A stretch of DNA of 64,000 nt from Chrysoporthe austroafricana (taxonomy: Eukaryota > Ascomycota > Sordariomycetes > Diaporthales > Cryphonectriaceae), in assembly GCA_001051155.2 (NCBI GenBank), contig JYIP02000016.1, positions 118,418 to 182,417 on the forward strand. Direction: 5' to 3'. Shown piece after piece: positions 1 through 11,150 of the stretch; within the stretch, counting starts at the first letter, position 1; every line of letters starts with the position of its first letter. The notes under the pieces were generated by a model that made no database searches, had not been told where the DNA came from, and was given only the letters and a program-made list of their open reading frames with translations. The translations under genes and the position numbers were made by a program.

Positions 1-1955
1 GAGCCGGCGGCACACTTCTCGCAGGGGGACCTAGACACGACCGCGCATAATGACGACCTCGCCTTTTTTAAAAGCGGAAAAAGCCGTCTTCGAGGAGCAC
101 AGCGGAAGATCAGACGGAGATTCAGGATATTACCGCCGCCTCCTAACCCGACAGTCTAGCTGGGGGAGGTACGTCTGGAGATAGACTGCGCTGCCCGCTG
201 CCCGCTGGTCAGCTGCGAGATTAGGCGAAGCATCGTAGCTTTGTATTACTGCGTTAGGTAGCTACTACATCTCCCCACCCACTACGGAATCCGAAACATT
301 CCAGGAGAATGAAAGCCCAAAGAAGTAGACAAGGTCGTCTGCAACGCAGGAGTCGGATCTCGCGGGGCTGCCGCAAGGATTCCAACCATTGCCCCACAAT
401 CGTAGACGGCGCCGACGACATCTCAGACGATACAGCCACGGAGGCTCCAGCTCAGACGCCCCGCTCTCGCCATTCGCGGCGGGGAGCAAGACTGGCCGCT
501 GGCCGCTGGCAGACAATCCCCACACCCGAAGAGCTGAAGGGGAAAGTAAGGTGAGAGCGACCGGGCGGAGACGATCTTCTCATCGGCCGCGTTTCCCAGC
601 CGTGCTCGCAGCGTACGACCCCGGTCAGTCTACCATTACACGTTTCGCTAGCTAGCATGACTGGGTGCGGCTATAAACCCCTTATTGCCTCCTGAGAGTC
701 GGCAGGGGAAAAGCTCAAGAGGCCAGCCGGTGAGAAGACAAGAAACGAGGACGAAGGAGGAAAGGCGAAATAAAAGATCGCTACGCACCGTGGTAGTGAT
801 GACCACGGTTGCCGTCGCTATGACTATTGCACGGGCAGAGGGATATGGTAATCCCCAGGTCGGCGCAGCTCGCACCGTCCAGCCCGACCCGGGACTCCCA
901 AGGGATAGACCGCTTCAACGATATACCGACAAACGCTATTTCCGCAAGAACCGTCAGAATTTCCAATCACCAGGGGAAATAGCTGCCACGTATCGACCGC
1001 AGCACACAGCAATAGTTGACGTGGTCACCATCCCATCTCGCTGTCTGCCGCAGACACGGTACGGGGTTTCGAACCCTTCGATGCCGCGGCCGAGAAGAAG
1101 GTTGTCCTTCCCACAGGGCGACCAGGACCCGCGGGTCATTGTTGCGTGTCGGGAGCAGGGCAGGCTGGGTTGTAGCACACTGACGCCCCATCCACGCGAA
1201 ACAATTCACCTAAGCGTGCCACCCACGCACCTGGAATAGAAGAGAGAAGTAGGAGGAAGGAGATCCGCAGATAGCGGCGCCACCGGTACTTTTTCGGTCC
1301 CCGGGGAGGTTTGAGAGGGGAGGGGGCAGGAGAGCCTGCAGTCCAAACTACACGTTAGCAATAGAAATAACGATGGGTATTGAAAGAAGGGCGGCAAGGA
1401 CGCAACAGTTAATGTCGTCAATACCTAGTATCTCCCACCCATGGCCACGAAGACGGGAAAGTAGTAGGACGAGAAAGAAGATAATTGTATTGGGAACAGG
1501 CCTCCTCCCCTAACGAGGGCTGGACAGAGACAAAGAAAGGGGCTGTCTAGCAAAAGCCCAGAAGTACATCCTGTGGCTCAGAGCTGAAGGAGAAGCATCA
1601 AGCAAATGTGGTCCAAAGACAAATGAAGGTATCAGGGCACAGGGAGAAGCCAGAAGCATCGTGTGCAGGACAGAAACACTATGACGCCATGCTCCCGAGA
1701 CGCCTTGCCCCTCTGGGATAAGCGTCCTCCTCAGGACAGGGGCAGGCCATGACGACATGCTCCTGTCGCCTTGCCTCTCTGGGACAAGCGGGGCCAACAT
1801 TCCAGCTTCTTGGTGGCCGATAAACAATTTATTGCTCTTCCACGCTCATCATATTGAATACTGCTAAAGATACGCGCTTCACTGTAAGAGCATACGTCTA
1901 GATCAGAAGGTATGAGGACACCGAACCCTACGATGACGAAATCCATATTAACGCG
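1..1955. other. Intergenic stretch, no gene recognised
   Basis: Several open frames exist here, mostly Arg-rich and overlapping on both strands, but none shows a domain, a good splice pattern or a recognisable family. An imperfect direct repeat of about 37 bp (roughly 1689-1727 and 1756-1790, both containing a CTCTGGGA-AAGCG core) lies in the last 300 bp. The final 60 bp is open in the frame of the downstream nuclease-kinase gene, so an unrecognised 5' exon for that gene is possible. Confidence 0.5.
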
Positions 1956-2480
1956 ATGTCTCAGGAGGTGAGACGCCTGCGAGAGGCTCTAGCGGGAGCG
2001 AACAAACGCACCGACGACGAGCGCCAACGCGCCGACAAGGCAGAGGAGCAGAGGCGGCCGACTACACCGAGCGAATACATCCCACCCTCCCACGAGCTCG
2101 TCTTTCCAAGACTGAGCGTGGAGAGCGACCCGGTCCTTACATCCCGGGTTCCAACCACCAATCCTCGCATCAACGCGATGTCTCAGGAGGAGGTGAGACG
2201 CCTGCGAGAGGCTCTAGCGGAAGCGAACAAACGCGCCGATGAAGAGCGCCAACGCGCCGATGAACAGCGCCAACGCGCCGATGAAGAGCGCCAACGCGCC
2301 GATGAAGAGCGCCAACGCGCCGATGAAGAGCACCAACGCGCCGACAAGGCAGAGGAGCAGAGGCGGCTGACTACACTGAGCGAATACATCGCAGCCTGCC
2401 ACGAGCTCGTCTTTTCGAGACTGAGCGTGGAAAGCGACCCGGTTCTTACATCCCGGGGTTCAATTACCAACCCTCGCAAC
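1950..2480 (+). repeat. Tandem duplication of the 5' end of the nuclease-kinase gene
   Basis: Copy 1 (1950-2171) and copy 2 (2172-2480) are colinear: both begin AACGCGATGTCTCAGGAG and both run through the coiled coil, the ACHELVF/PSHELVF segment and LSVESDPVLTSR. Copy 2 is longer by one GAG codon and four extra 21-bp heptad units. The duplication keeps the frame and duplicates the start codon. Confidence 0.9.
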
Positions 2481-4490
2481 AAACTCTGCCCAGCACATCT
2501 GAGGCCGTGGTCCAACTTCCACGAGCAGCAGAAAGGTGTCCTTTGCCAAATCCTTGACAAATTTCCTGCCGAACGCCGTGCTTTCGAGAGCCTGGATGGC
2601 CTGATTGCGCACGCTAACCTGGTCTCTACGCCAGTAGCGGACGAGAAATCACTCGAACTTTTCCAGCATATCAGCATCGAGTTCCCAGTTCAGCGCATCG
2701 TGAATCAGCTCGGAGAGGTGGACGCCACTAGGACCCAATTCGGCCTTGGAACAGATATCACTTTTGTGAATCATCCTCACGCTCTCAGCGATGGGTCCAC
2801 AGAAGTTGCCGATCGACAGCCCCGTCACACATCACAGCTCCGACCCGACCAAATATGTGTCTATCGGTCAGACGATAGCGACGGCAACAAAACACAAACT
2901 ATGGTCTACATTATCGAATACAAGGCCCCACACAAATTAACAGCTCCACATCTCCGCGCCGGTCTGCATCCTATGGATATCTACAATGACGTTGTTAACC
3001 GACAGACGATTCCCGATACTGAGGAATCGGCAGCACATTTCCAGTATACTGCGGAAAAGCTGACGGCTGCCGCTATCAGCCAGACGTATCATTACATGAT
3101 TTATGGCGGGATCGAATACGGTCTTCTGACGACGGGCGAAGCGATCGTCTTCCTTAAGGTCGACTGGAAAGAGCCCGGAGTCCTTTACTACCACCTGGCA
3201 GAACCTGGCCCCGAGGTCGCGGCGCACCCGGCCGAAGCCTTGTATTGGACAGCCGTCGCTCAGTCTCTGGCATTCAGCCTGATAACCCTCGGTCCGGAAC
3301 GACAAACATATGGGCAGAAGAGGCGGAAAGATGCCATGAAGCTCCTGAATACATGGGCCGAGGACTTCAATGCTGTGTACCATTCGATTCCTCGAGACGC
3401 ACGGTCACCCCCGGTTGACTCGCCTGCGTATAAACCCACGACGTATTCCGCCGTGAACCGATCGCCCTATCCACTCCGTCCACGTCGACATCATCCTGTT
3501 GATCAAGACGAACCCGAGAAGATACCGCCAAGGAGAAGTCCACCGGATTCGTCTGATGACGAGTCAGATCCTCCTCTTCACTGCACGCCCACCCCGGCTG
3601 AACGTGGAGGGCCCTCCGACCCCCGGCGCTGCCGCGTAGTCGAACGGCAGCGTGAGCCTGGCCAACAGGAACGACAGCATGGATCTGGCCAAAAGTACTG
3701 CACGCAGCGGTGCCTCCTGGGTCTGGTCGAAGGAGGCTTGCTCGATACAAGATGTCCGAATATAGCGTTCCATGCCGGACAGCGTCGTGCTGCCAATGCT
3801 AGTGATCGCCATCCCGTTGATCATAAGGAATGGCTCCGACTTCTCCGGGAGCAGCTAAAGAAATCACTCGATGACGGGATAACCCCGCTGGGGGTAGGAG
3901 GTGCGCGCAGTGTCCTCTTCAAGATGACCCTGCTTGCGTATGGGTACACCTTCGTCTGCAAGGGTACCGTGTCGGCGTTTATCCCGGACCTTGAGCACGA
4001 AGCTGCCGTATACGAGCGCCTCCGGCGAATCCAAGGCATTTACGTACCTGTCTTCCTCGGGGCTATCGATCTTCGATCGGTAGACCAGACTTACTACTAT
4101 GACTTTCAAGTCAATATAGTGCACATGACGTTTCTGTCATGGGGCGGCCAACCCTTGGATAGGGTAGAATTTGCCGGCAAGGCAAAGGAACTTGAAGATG
4201 ATGCTGCTCGGTCATTGCAGGCGATTCACCGAGAGGGAGTGGTGCACAAGGATATGCGAAGCGCAAATATGCTGTTCGACGCAACGACCAAACAGCTGAT
4301 GATTATTGACTTCGAACGGTCTATACTACTAGAACCTCGAGCTCCGTTGGGACGATTGGAGCCAAACAAGCAAGCCCGGAACCAGAATGGGGAGAAGGTG
4401 GATCGTTCATACAGGCGAGATCGAGGCTTTGATGATGATATCGCGATGGCAAGGGTACCGTTCTTGAAGAGGCCTCTTCATAGGACCTGA
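1956..4490 (+). CDS. PD-(D/E)XK nuclease-like / protein kinase-like fusion protein
   Basis: Single long frame of 844 residues. Residues 1-150 are charged coiled coil with ERQRADE heptads. Residues about 150-480 form a nuclease-like domain: Asp298 in RPDQICVY, then Glu321-x-Lys323 in IIEYKAP, the spacing expected for PD-(D/E)XK enzymes. Residues about 480-610 are a Pro/Arg-rich linker. The C-terminal part is kinase-like: candidate ATP-binding Lys669 (FVCKGT), catalytic loop HKDMRSAN at 764-771 with Asp766, and DFE (785-787) in place of DFG. This architecture belongs to a lineage-expanded fungal family related to REase-kinase effector-type proteins; substrate and role are unknown. The ATG at 1956 is chosen because the frame is closed upstream at 1899, but a second ATG in identical context lies at 2178, so the true start is ambiguous. 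The gene ends normally after the kinase region. No intron is needed. Confidence 0.8.
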   Translation: MSQEVRRLREALAGANKRTDDERQRADKAEEQRRPTTPSEYIPPSHELVFPRLSVESDPVLTSRVPTTNPRINAMSQEEVRRLREALAEANKRADEERQRADEQRQRADEERQRADEERQRADEEHQRADKAEEQRRLTTLSEYIAACHELVFSRLSVESDPVLTSRGSITNPRNKLCPAHLRPWSNFHEQQKGVLCQILDKFPAERRAFESLDGLIAHANLVSTPVADEKSLELFQHISIEFPVQRIVNQLGEVDATRTQFGLGTDITFVNHPHALSDGSTEVADRQPRHTSQLRPDQICVYRSDDSDGNKTQTMVYIIEYKAPHKLTAPHLRAGLHPMDIYNDVVNRQTIPDTEESAAHFQYTAEKLTAAAISQTYHYMIYGGIEYGLLTTGEAIVFLKVDWKEPGVLYYHLAEPGPEVAAHPAEALYWTAVAQSLAFSLITLGPERQTYGQKRRKDAMKLLNTWAEDFNAVYHSIPRDARSPPVDSPAYKPTTYSAVNRSPYPLRPRRHHPVDQDEPEKIPPRRSPPDSSDDESDPPLHCTPTPAERGGPSDPRRCRVVERQREPGQQERQHGSGQKYCTQRCLLGLVEGGLLDTRCPNIAFHAGQRRAANASDRHPVDHKEWLRLLREQLKKSLDDGITPLGVGGARSVLFKMTLLAYGYTFVCKGTVSAFIPDLEHEAAVYERLRRIQGIYVPVFLGAIDLRSVDQTYYYDFQVNIVHMTFLSWGGQPLDRVEFAGKAKELEDDAARSLQAIHREGVVHKDMRSANMLFDATTKQLMIIDFERSILLEPRAPLGRLEPNKQARNQNGEKVDRSYRRDRGFDDDIAMARVPFLKRPLHRT
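2241..2346 (+). repeat. 21-bp heptad-coding minisatellite (five units)
   Basis: Units of the type GATGAAGAGCGCCAACGCGCC repeat about five times and encode ERQRADE. One unit has CAG and one has CAC replacing the usual codon. The other half of the gene duplication has only one such unit, so the array expanded after or during duplication. Confidence 0.85.
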
Positions 4491-5742
4491 TTCCGATGGC
4501 AAGTGTGGACTACCTGATATCCTACACTCAAGACAAAGTTCCACTCTTCCAAGTCTCGTTTCCTCCTTTGGCAGACCACTTCATCAGTGACTATTTAATC
4601 AGCCAGACATCTCTTTTCGACAAACTAGTAGACAGAAAGTGAGATACTGATCGAAAAATCATCTCTACTCGGATAATTCGGCATCGATCTCTTCAACAAG
4701 AACTATCTAAGTGCTGTTTAGCCTGATTTTAAGCCTTCTATATAGCCTCGATATTAGCAAATATAGAATTTACCATTGATTGACTTATATCGAGTGTCTC
4801 GTTCTGGAAGGAAGAAAGGCTTTCCATACCGATATCTTACGAGTACTTGAGTAACTTTTAACAGATAGCCGCCAACAAGAGGCACATGAATGGGGTAGTG
4901 TTGCGTGCGTAGGCCGTAAGCTCGCCGGAGCAAGACTTTCTGAATGCAGTGAAGAAAAAGGTACCATGCTACTAACAATGAACGGTGTGTTCAATATCAA
5001 ACGCCACCATACCTTGCCTCACCCACCTCTAGGAGTAAATTCAGCTGCGCGCGACCAGTAGCATCCGAAAAGCCCCTCCTTCTCGCCCTCCCATTCCCTC
5101 ACAGCACTCGGAAGGATCAATCCTATAGATAAGGTCAGTCCAAAAAGGCAGGCAGTACGAAACAAAGGTCTATCTCGTATTATATGTCATAGAAAACAAA
5201 TCGCTTTGTAAACGGCGAGGCAATGCTTATCACGGCTCTCGGAAGCCTGCGCTAGGTTGAGTGACTTGAGGCTATAACTCTACCATCGCCCTCGATTATG
5301 TGGCGGCATCAACGCGAAGTCATTGTGCTATCCACTGGAACTAGAAGCTGCCAAAAGGCAAAGACGATCGTGATGGCCCTCATTTCTCTGAACGAAGGTT
5401 GAAGCGTCAGGTCGTACGGCATGCAACTGAAGAGCGAGCCGTCAGATTGCAAGGTTGTGGCCGGAAAAAGTAACATAAATAGAAAAGATTGAAGACCAGT
5501 CAAATCAATGGAAGCTAGCTTCAAGTAGGGTACGAAAAATGAAAACTATTGATTGAAACCTTCCTACAACGTAAGAATAACCATCTCGTATACTATCCTT
5601 TACAGGAATAATTGAAGGAAAAAGCGCAATCCCAACGTGCCACATTGACGAGCCCGCTATAAAGACACGTTGAACTATTTATATACTAAAACATCTGAAA
5701 TTAAAACAATGGATTGTCCTAAGAAGATCTGGGTGGACACGC
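4491..5742. other. Intergenic stretch, nothing recognised
   Basis: Short open frames only, no domain or splice-consistent coding signal seen on either strand. It separates the nuclease-kinase gene from the convergent threonine aldolase pseudogene. Confidence 0.6.
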
Positions 5743-6966
5743 TCAGTGCGGTATTTCTCGGAAAAAGTCGCAAAGTCTCGCCAATGCACTTTCGGAGATT
5801 TGGTAGTGGAAAACCAGACGCCCAAGCTGGAGATCTCTGAACTTAAGGTCGAATTTGAGAGCAGCCGGGTAGAACTCCTCATACCTCACGCCAGATGCGT
5901 CGAGATCAAGCCAGACGATGTTGGTCTCTGTCGGCATTGCAAGCTTCCCGCCAAGCTGCTCCTAGAGATTAGAAGCGCGCTTGGCCTTCTCTTGAGCAGA
6001 CCTCAGCTCTCCAGCAAAGAACACATCGTCGACGGCTTGTCTAGCAGCTGCGGCAATTATGCCGGTGGCGCGCATGCCGCCTCCGAGAAGCTTGCGGCAC
6101 CATTTGGCACGCTTGATATAGGTTGCACTCCCGGTCACGATGCTGCCGAGAGGTGCCCCGACACCCTTGGTGAAGCACAGCTGGATGCTGTCGAAGCACT
6201 CACCAATCTCGCGGAGAGTGAACACCCCAGCAGCAACTGCTTCCCAGAGGCGAGCCCCGTCCAGGTGCATATGAATTGGTGGTTCCTGCGCGCGCGCCCA
6301 CCGAGAGATAGCGCGAACATCGGAAAGGGGCATGATAGAGCCGTTGAGAGTGTTTTCTAAGCTGATGACCCTGGTAGGAACCTCATATATCGATTCTCTC
6401 AACGTACACTCCCTCTTCACGTCATCTAAGGTTAGATGGTGGCCGTTGGACGGAACAGCCTGTCTAACCAAGACACCTGAGAGATAGGCCGCGCCGCCAC
6501 ACTCGAAAGTATGAAAGTGGCCTCGAGAGTCGGCAAGGATTGAGTACGGCGGGGTGCGGAGAGCAGCTTGATGGGCGACCATGTTGCCCATGGTACCTGA
6601 GGCCACAAGGAGAGAGGTGTCGTGGCCCACGAGGCCGGCGATGTACTCTTGTAATGAGAGGGTGGCCGAGTCCTCGTCCGTGTCGCCATCGCCAAGGCTC
6701 GTAGCGATGATGGCTTCCAGCATAGAAAATGTAGGCTTCGTGTAGGAGTCTGACCGGAAGTCATTGGCCGACTCGTTGCAGTGCGACCATGCCAGACCAG
6801 AAGCAGAAGCTGCCTTCTGCAGAGCATCAATAGTCTTGGGTTTAAGGCTGTCGGAGTGGTCGCGACCAGCGGGCTGTTGGGCCCCTTTCGCGTCAATGAT
6901 TTGTGTGGCTATTGTCAGGAGTTGATTGGGTATATGTGATGACGTAGGATGGTATAGAAGATGTGC
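5743..6966 (-). pseudogene. Low-specificity L-threonine aldolase, disrupted
   Basis: The minus strand encodes nearly a complete PLP-dependent threonine aldolase (beta-eliminating lyase; cleaves threonine/allo-threonine to glycine and acetaldehyde). Visible family landmarks are NDFRSDSYTKPT, the ASGTMGN loop, HLDGARLWEA and the SIQLCFTKGVGAPLGS segment holding the PLP-binding lysine. The frame is interrupted once, by TAG at 5962-5964, where the family usually has a Trp (NL*EQLGGKLAMPTETN); the frame then continues intact to the natural C-terminus REIPH and a TGA at 5743. The stop is explained by TGG to TAG, that is CCA to CTA on the plus strand. The first in-frame ATG is at 6723, about 19 residues after conserved N-terminal sequence begins, and the upstream frame has no ATG before a stop at about 6966. 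Start loss plus nonsense makes this a pseudogene; an unseen upstream exon could rescue the start but not the stop. Confidence 0.85.
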
Positions 6967-8172
6967 TTATAGGCCGAGAAGGTAGGCGTTAAGGATTCGG
7001 CGAAAGAGGGGGCAGGGAGAAATTTCAGAAAGGTAGAAGGAGGGTCCTTAAATAGGCCTTTCTTTTCCCTCTTTAGTCCAACGGCTGTGTTTACCGCTAA
7101 ACCTTTCTAGTGACCGCTTATAAACAGTCACCTACCCCTGACTTAGCGATACTGTGGCCAAGAAGCTCTCAACAACCCCGGGGGGTTGATCTTCCCACAT
7201 TGCTTAAGATCTGAAGACAGACTGCTGTACCAACAGTTTGTAAGAATGCTTAGAGAGTAGGCAGTCTTGCAACTTCAGGCCCTACAGATCCAGGCGTCTT
7301 AGAAACTTGGAGTATCCAGACGGTTAGTGGAGTTTTGGGGCAAAAGTGGAGAGAATGCAGTCACAGTGACTGCAGCCAGGAGCATATATTCAAGCTTTCT
7401 TGTGCAAATCGGGTTTGGTGTGATATAAGCGCTGCTTTAGCGCGGATACTTTTGTCACATGGAACTCTCATAATGCCCCAGGCCTAAACGAGAAGGAAAT
7501 GGATGTTGTTGCTGTTTTTGTTGTGGGGCAAGCAAGGGTTATGTTCTTGATACTCGCAGATATAAACCTGCCTATCAGGTATAGGTCAGCCCCGGTATAT
7601 TCTTTCGGGTCTGTTCGCCACTTAGAAGGACTGCTGTCCTTGAAAGCTAAAAGAAATTGGTGAAACCCCCATGGGATGAATATGTCGGCTCTACTTCCGA
7701 AAGAATCAAATGCATTGGACATTGGCTCACTTTTCCTATTAGCAACGCAGTTAGTACTAATAGAGTTAGCAGCGTAATGGACGTTGGTTAATGTCTATGC
7801 AGTTGGCGCAATAGTACATCTTGGTGTTGGTGATATCTATGCATTAGGGGCAACAGCCGTTGGTGATATCCTTCATGATAGCTGCAGTTGATGCTGGCAC
7901 AAATGGCGATGTGCGACCTGCTGCTTCTCACAAAATATTTACTTCTTATTCGCGAGAATTTCAGAAATATGAAGTCATTGTACCTTATTTTATAACTTGA
8001 ATATATGTAAAAGGGCTCTCTCAATCTACGTTCTTTTCGACATAATGCTACTGATGAATGATTTCATCATGCCTTTGCTTTTCGTTTTGCAATCTCGGTC
8101 TGTTATCGAAGGTGACAAGTGCTTAGTGATCAGCTTTGTTTTCATATAATTATTTGTAGGTTTTGTCACCTA
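6967..8172. other. Intergenic stretch, no gene recognised
   Basis: AT-richer sequence with only short, unconvincing open frames (the longest, on the minus strand at 7468-7722, has no known motif). The GTTGG/TGGTGATATC words recur loosely between 7740 and 7880 but do not form a clean array. Confidence 0.5.
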
Positions 8173-8749
8173 CTACTCACCATCCAATTTTGCAGCCGCT
8201 TCCTCCAGCATCCTCCCTGCCACGTCATAGAATGATGGCATCACGTTCCTGTCCCGAGCAGATTCCACATGGTCCAGCGCACTCTTTGGGCCCAAGAAAG
8301 GAGCAGCCAGACGCGGATCTGCTCCGTAGCGCAATAAGATCTCGATAGCCGGCAAGTTGTTGAGCATGCCATCTAGCCCTCCATTGATCTTGCAATGCAG
8401 GTCACAGTCGACGAACAATGCGAGCACTCGACCGTGGTTACGCATCTTGCCCATGTCATGGTCGAGCTCGTTGGGATCCGCACCTGCGCGCAGGGCCGCC
8501 TCTACGGCGGCAGCTTTGACCTCGGGCGGGGTCAAGGCTGAGCGCCGCGGTGAAGAGGGGCGGATTGGAGCTTTCGATCCGATGGTCATCGCTAATCCCG
8601 AGAAGAGCGGCAGTACGCTGCTCCTCAGATAGGGTTTGATCATCCTGGATCGCGTCAAGTCGACTGTTAAAAGGTATGCTTTCGTCTTCCGCGGGGTGTT
8701 TTTCGGATGGAATGTATGTAGCAGATGCTGAGACGGGTTTCTCGGTCAT
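8173..8749 (-). pseudogene. Small ankyrin-type protein with a frameshift
   Basis: An ATG at 8749 opens MTEKPVSASATY and the frame runs to about 8540 with protein-like sequence (LSEEQRTAALLGISDDHR). The downstream half is in another frame and ends DVAGRMLEEAAAKLDGE at 8173. That half has two ankyrin-like signatures, ALRAGADPN and ILLRYGADPR, spaced as in consecutive repeats. Neither frame alone gives a sensible protein, and no intron with GT..AG sites fits the switch near 8520-8570, so a one-base indel is the simplest explanation. Joined, the product would be about 190 residues. It could be a functional gene with a sequencing error in the short C/G runs of that interval; otherwise a recent pseudogene. 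Confidence 0.55.
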
Positions 8750-9612
8750 GGTTTTGGGTTGATTAAAGAGAGGGAAAATTCAAAGAAGAGCGTGCAAAAG
8801 TCGAACAGGCGACACTGTGTCGTTTGCGGCAATTGTCGACTGCGCGTTGTTAATGTCGGAGTGGGAACGTGCACGGCGAAGTAAACATTACTCTCGAGCT
8901 TCTGCGGCGTATTTGATGTATATGTACTCTGTGGTGCTGTTTCCAAACTGGCCAACTGGCCTTGCAACTGATTGGCGAAAATGCTATTGCTAGATGTGGA
9001 AGACCGAGTCTGACAAGGACATGTGAAACCAATTACGGCCAGCTGACAAGTAAGCCGCAGAATCCACACACAAAACCCCTAACCAGCCTCCCTCCAATTA
9101 GGTAGGACAAATCACCGAGCAAGCCCCGAATCAGAAGCCCGCACTCAGCCTTCAAGTAAAGGATGCTTCTCTTGGCTATTTCCAAAACGTTTTCATCAGA
9201 CGAGACCCAACAAACGACCACGAACAACCTCAGAATAAAATATGATGCGTCACGTCGCAATCGAGCATGCTTATTTGCTTACATCGTGAGCGGGCCAAGG
9301 CCTACATACTGGACCGACTTCGCAAAGACTGGCTGCTATTGGGTTGAGCCGACGAGACTCGGCAACTGAGAATGTTTATAATCTTCCTGTACATACATGT
9401 ACCTAAAGTATATAGCCTCGTGGATGAAAGAGTGTCAAAATGTTTTCTCACGATTTTCAGCAGGCTATAGCTCTCACACCCACCCATTAGATTCACACTC
9501 ACATAATGTCTTCCTGCTCTTTTTTTCTTTTCTTTTCTTTCTTTTGTAGCCGAGCTGTGTTAGACCCTCGTCCATTTTATCTTTGAATCAACTCGTATTG
9601 TCAACATGCACT
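8750..9612. other. Intergenic stretch
   Basis: No gene recognised. Contains a pyrimidine tract near 9520-9545 (TTTTTTTCTTTTCTTTTCTTTC), about 70-90 bp upstream of the CorA-like start, as often seen in fungal promoters. Confidence 0.4.
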
Positions 9613-11150
9613 ATGACTTTGCGCTCTTATTCGCCGTCCTTCCGCTCGTCTATTGATTCTCGGGCCAGATAGGGCGATGATGATACACCAGCACCCAAAA
9701 GGCTCACCCAGGGCAACATTATCGCCAATGTCTCGTACTCAGCTCAGACTACCGGTTTTGAAGAAAGCGATATCCTCCTTGCCAGAGCTGCAAAATCGAC
9801 AAGCGAACAAAACCACCCACTGGACTTGTGCCTCACAGCATTCTCTGCTGAGGATACCTTGTCACATCCCGAGAATGAAACGTCTACCATACGAATGCGT
9901 CCAGGCCGCGAAATTTGCATGTCGTATCTTATTCGGTCTGTCGAGGATACAGGGTCGGAAATTTGGTCGTGGCGCATCCGACCAACAGCAGTCTACCACT
10001 GCTTTGATGCTCTAAATGGTCGATCATTCTGGATAAGGGTCAAAGGAGATGGTCTCTTCTATAGGCGCACTAAACAAGGTCATACTGCATCGGAAAGTCA
10101 TAACATAGCCTCAGCCGGTGACCGCAAGCTGTCTCCATGTTTGCAAGGTTTACAGGTGTCTTTAGCAACTCATCTTATCTACTTATCCTGGTGCGATGAG
10201 AACTGGCGCCATTTCATTAACAACTTCGGATCAGTTATCACTGATCTTGTGCAAAGGGCACAGACAGCTCCTATCGATGATCATCTCGCAGAGGGCGGCA
10301 CGGAGTTGATAACCTCCCAGCAGACACTCAGAAACAACATAGTGTCCGCCGACAACACTCCGAGATTTACCATCAAGTCATCTACTACAACGAAATCACG
10401 CAAAGGACCATGGACTGAGTTGAAGCAGGGATTCTGGCTCCCAGAGCCCTGGCCACGGCGAAAGCGCGACCGAATGGTGGTTCCTGACGTGGAAATGGCT
10501 GGGATCGACGCTAAACCATTGGTAGACCCTAACGCGGTCCTGGACAAATTCCGTCTGAAAGACATCTAGACTCTCCACGCCCTGAATGACCGAATACGAA
10601 CAGCATTGCTTACCATCAGACTAGACTATACAACTCTTGAAAAGGTGTACAATTATTGTAGCAGTCTGAAACCAAGCCTACATCTTCTCCAGCCAGGAGT
10701 TTCAGAAAGCGATGCTATAATTGACCGATTTCTGTCGGAAGTCCAGATCATAATGAAAGGGCTTAAAACACATGAGGCCCAGCTGGAGCACTTGGCAGCC
10801 GACATAACAACAGGAACTTCTTTGGTTAGTTCTCGGCCACTATAACTCTCGGCCACTATAACTAAACTCTCAAATCTAATCGACTCTTACCAGTATGATC
10901 GTATACTACAATATCGTAACCTGCATATTAACCAGATATTCGCCGAGAACTCCGAGACGACTGTTGAAAGAACGTCTAAAGAGACCACTTCAATGCATAT
11001 CATTACAATATTTACCCTCATCTTTCTTCCTGGTACTTTTGTCTCGGTAAGATGTGCAAACTTGCGCACAGCAGATCACAGGCTGACTTCCGAGGGCTAG
11101 ACTCGCTCAGAGTGGTATATTCGTATGGAGCGATGCCCCTGCGGACATGT
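9613..11150 (+). pseudogene. CorA-like membrane protein of the fungal expanded type, disrupted
   Basis: From ATG 9613 (MTLRSYSPSFRSSID) one frame encodes a protein of the fungal CorA-like family, whose members have an N-terminal soluble region and C-terminal membrane helices resembling Mg2+ channels. Landmarks are WSWRIRPTAVYHCFD and THLIYLSWCDENWR in the middle, DIQTLH-like sequence with helical TIRLDYTTLEKVYNYC, then after a probable intron (donor at 10836/10837, acceptor CTTACCAG at about 10894) HIITIFTLIFLPGTFVS, the first membrane segment. Two in-frame TAG codons, at 9670-9672 and 10567-10569, each sit where CAG would restore a continuous protein. A further donor at about 11047 and weak last exon end near 11150; the usual second membrane helix is not recognisable, so the 3' end is also degraded. 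CorA-like genes often lie beside NLR and HET genes in fungi, but transport activity in this subfamily is unproven. Confidence 0.75.
10831..10863 (+). repeat. 16-bp tandem duplication
   Basis: TCTCGGCCACTATAAC occurs twice in a row, inside the predicted intron of the CorA-like pseudogene just after its donor site. Confidence 0.85.

Noticed and set aside
1060..1090. GGGTTTCGAACCC resembling a tRNA T-arm
   Set aside because: Only three of five stem pairs form in either orientation, and no D-arm, anticodon arm or acceptor stem can be drawn around it.
685..1239. A 184-residue Arg-rich open frame on the plus strand
   Set aside because: Overlaps several other frames, has no domain or family resemblance, and looks like an open frame in GC-rich DNA.
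5746..6360. A 204-residue plus-strand frame
   Set aside because: It is the antisense shadow of the threonine aldolase pseudogene, whose conserved motifs are on the minus strand.
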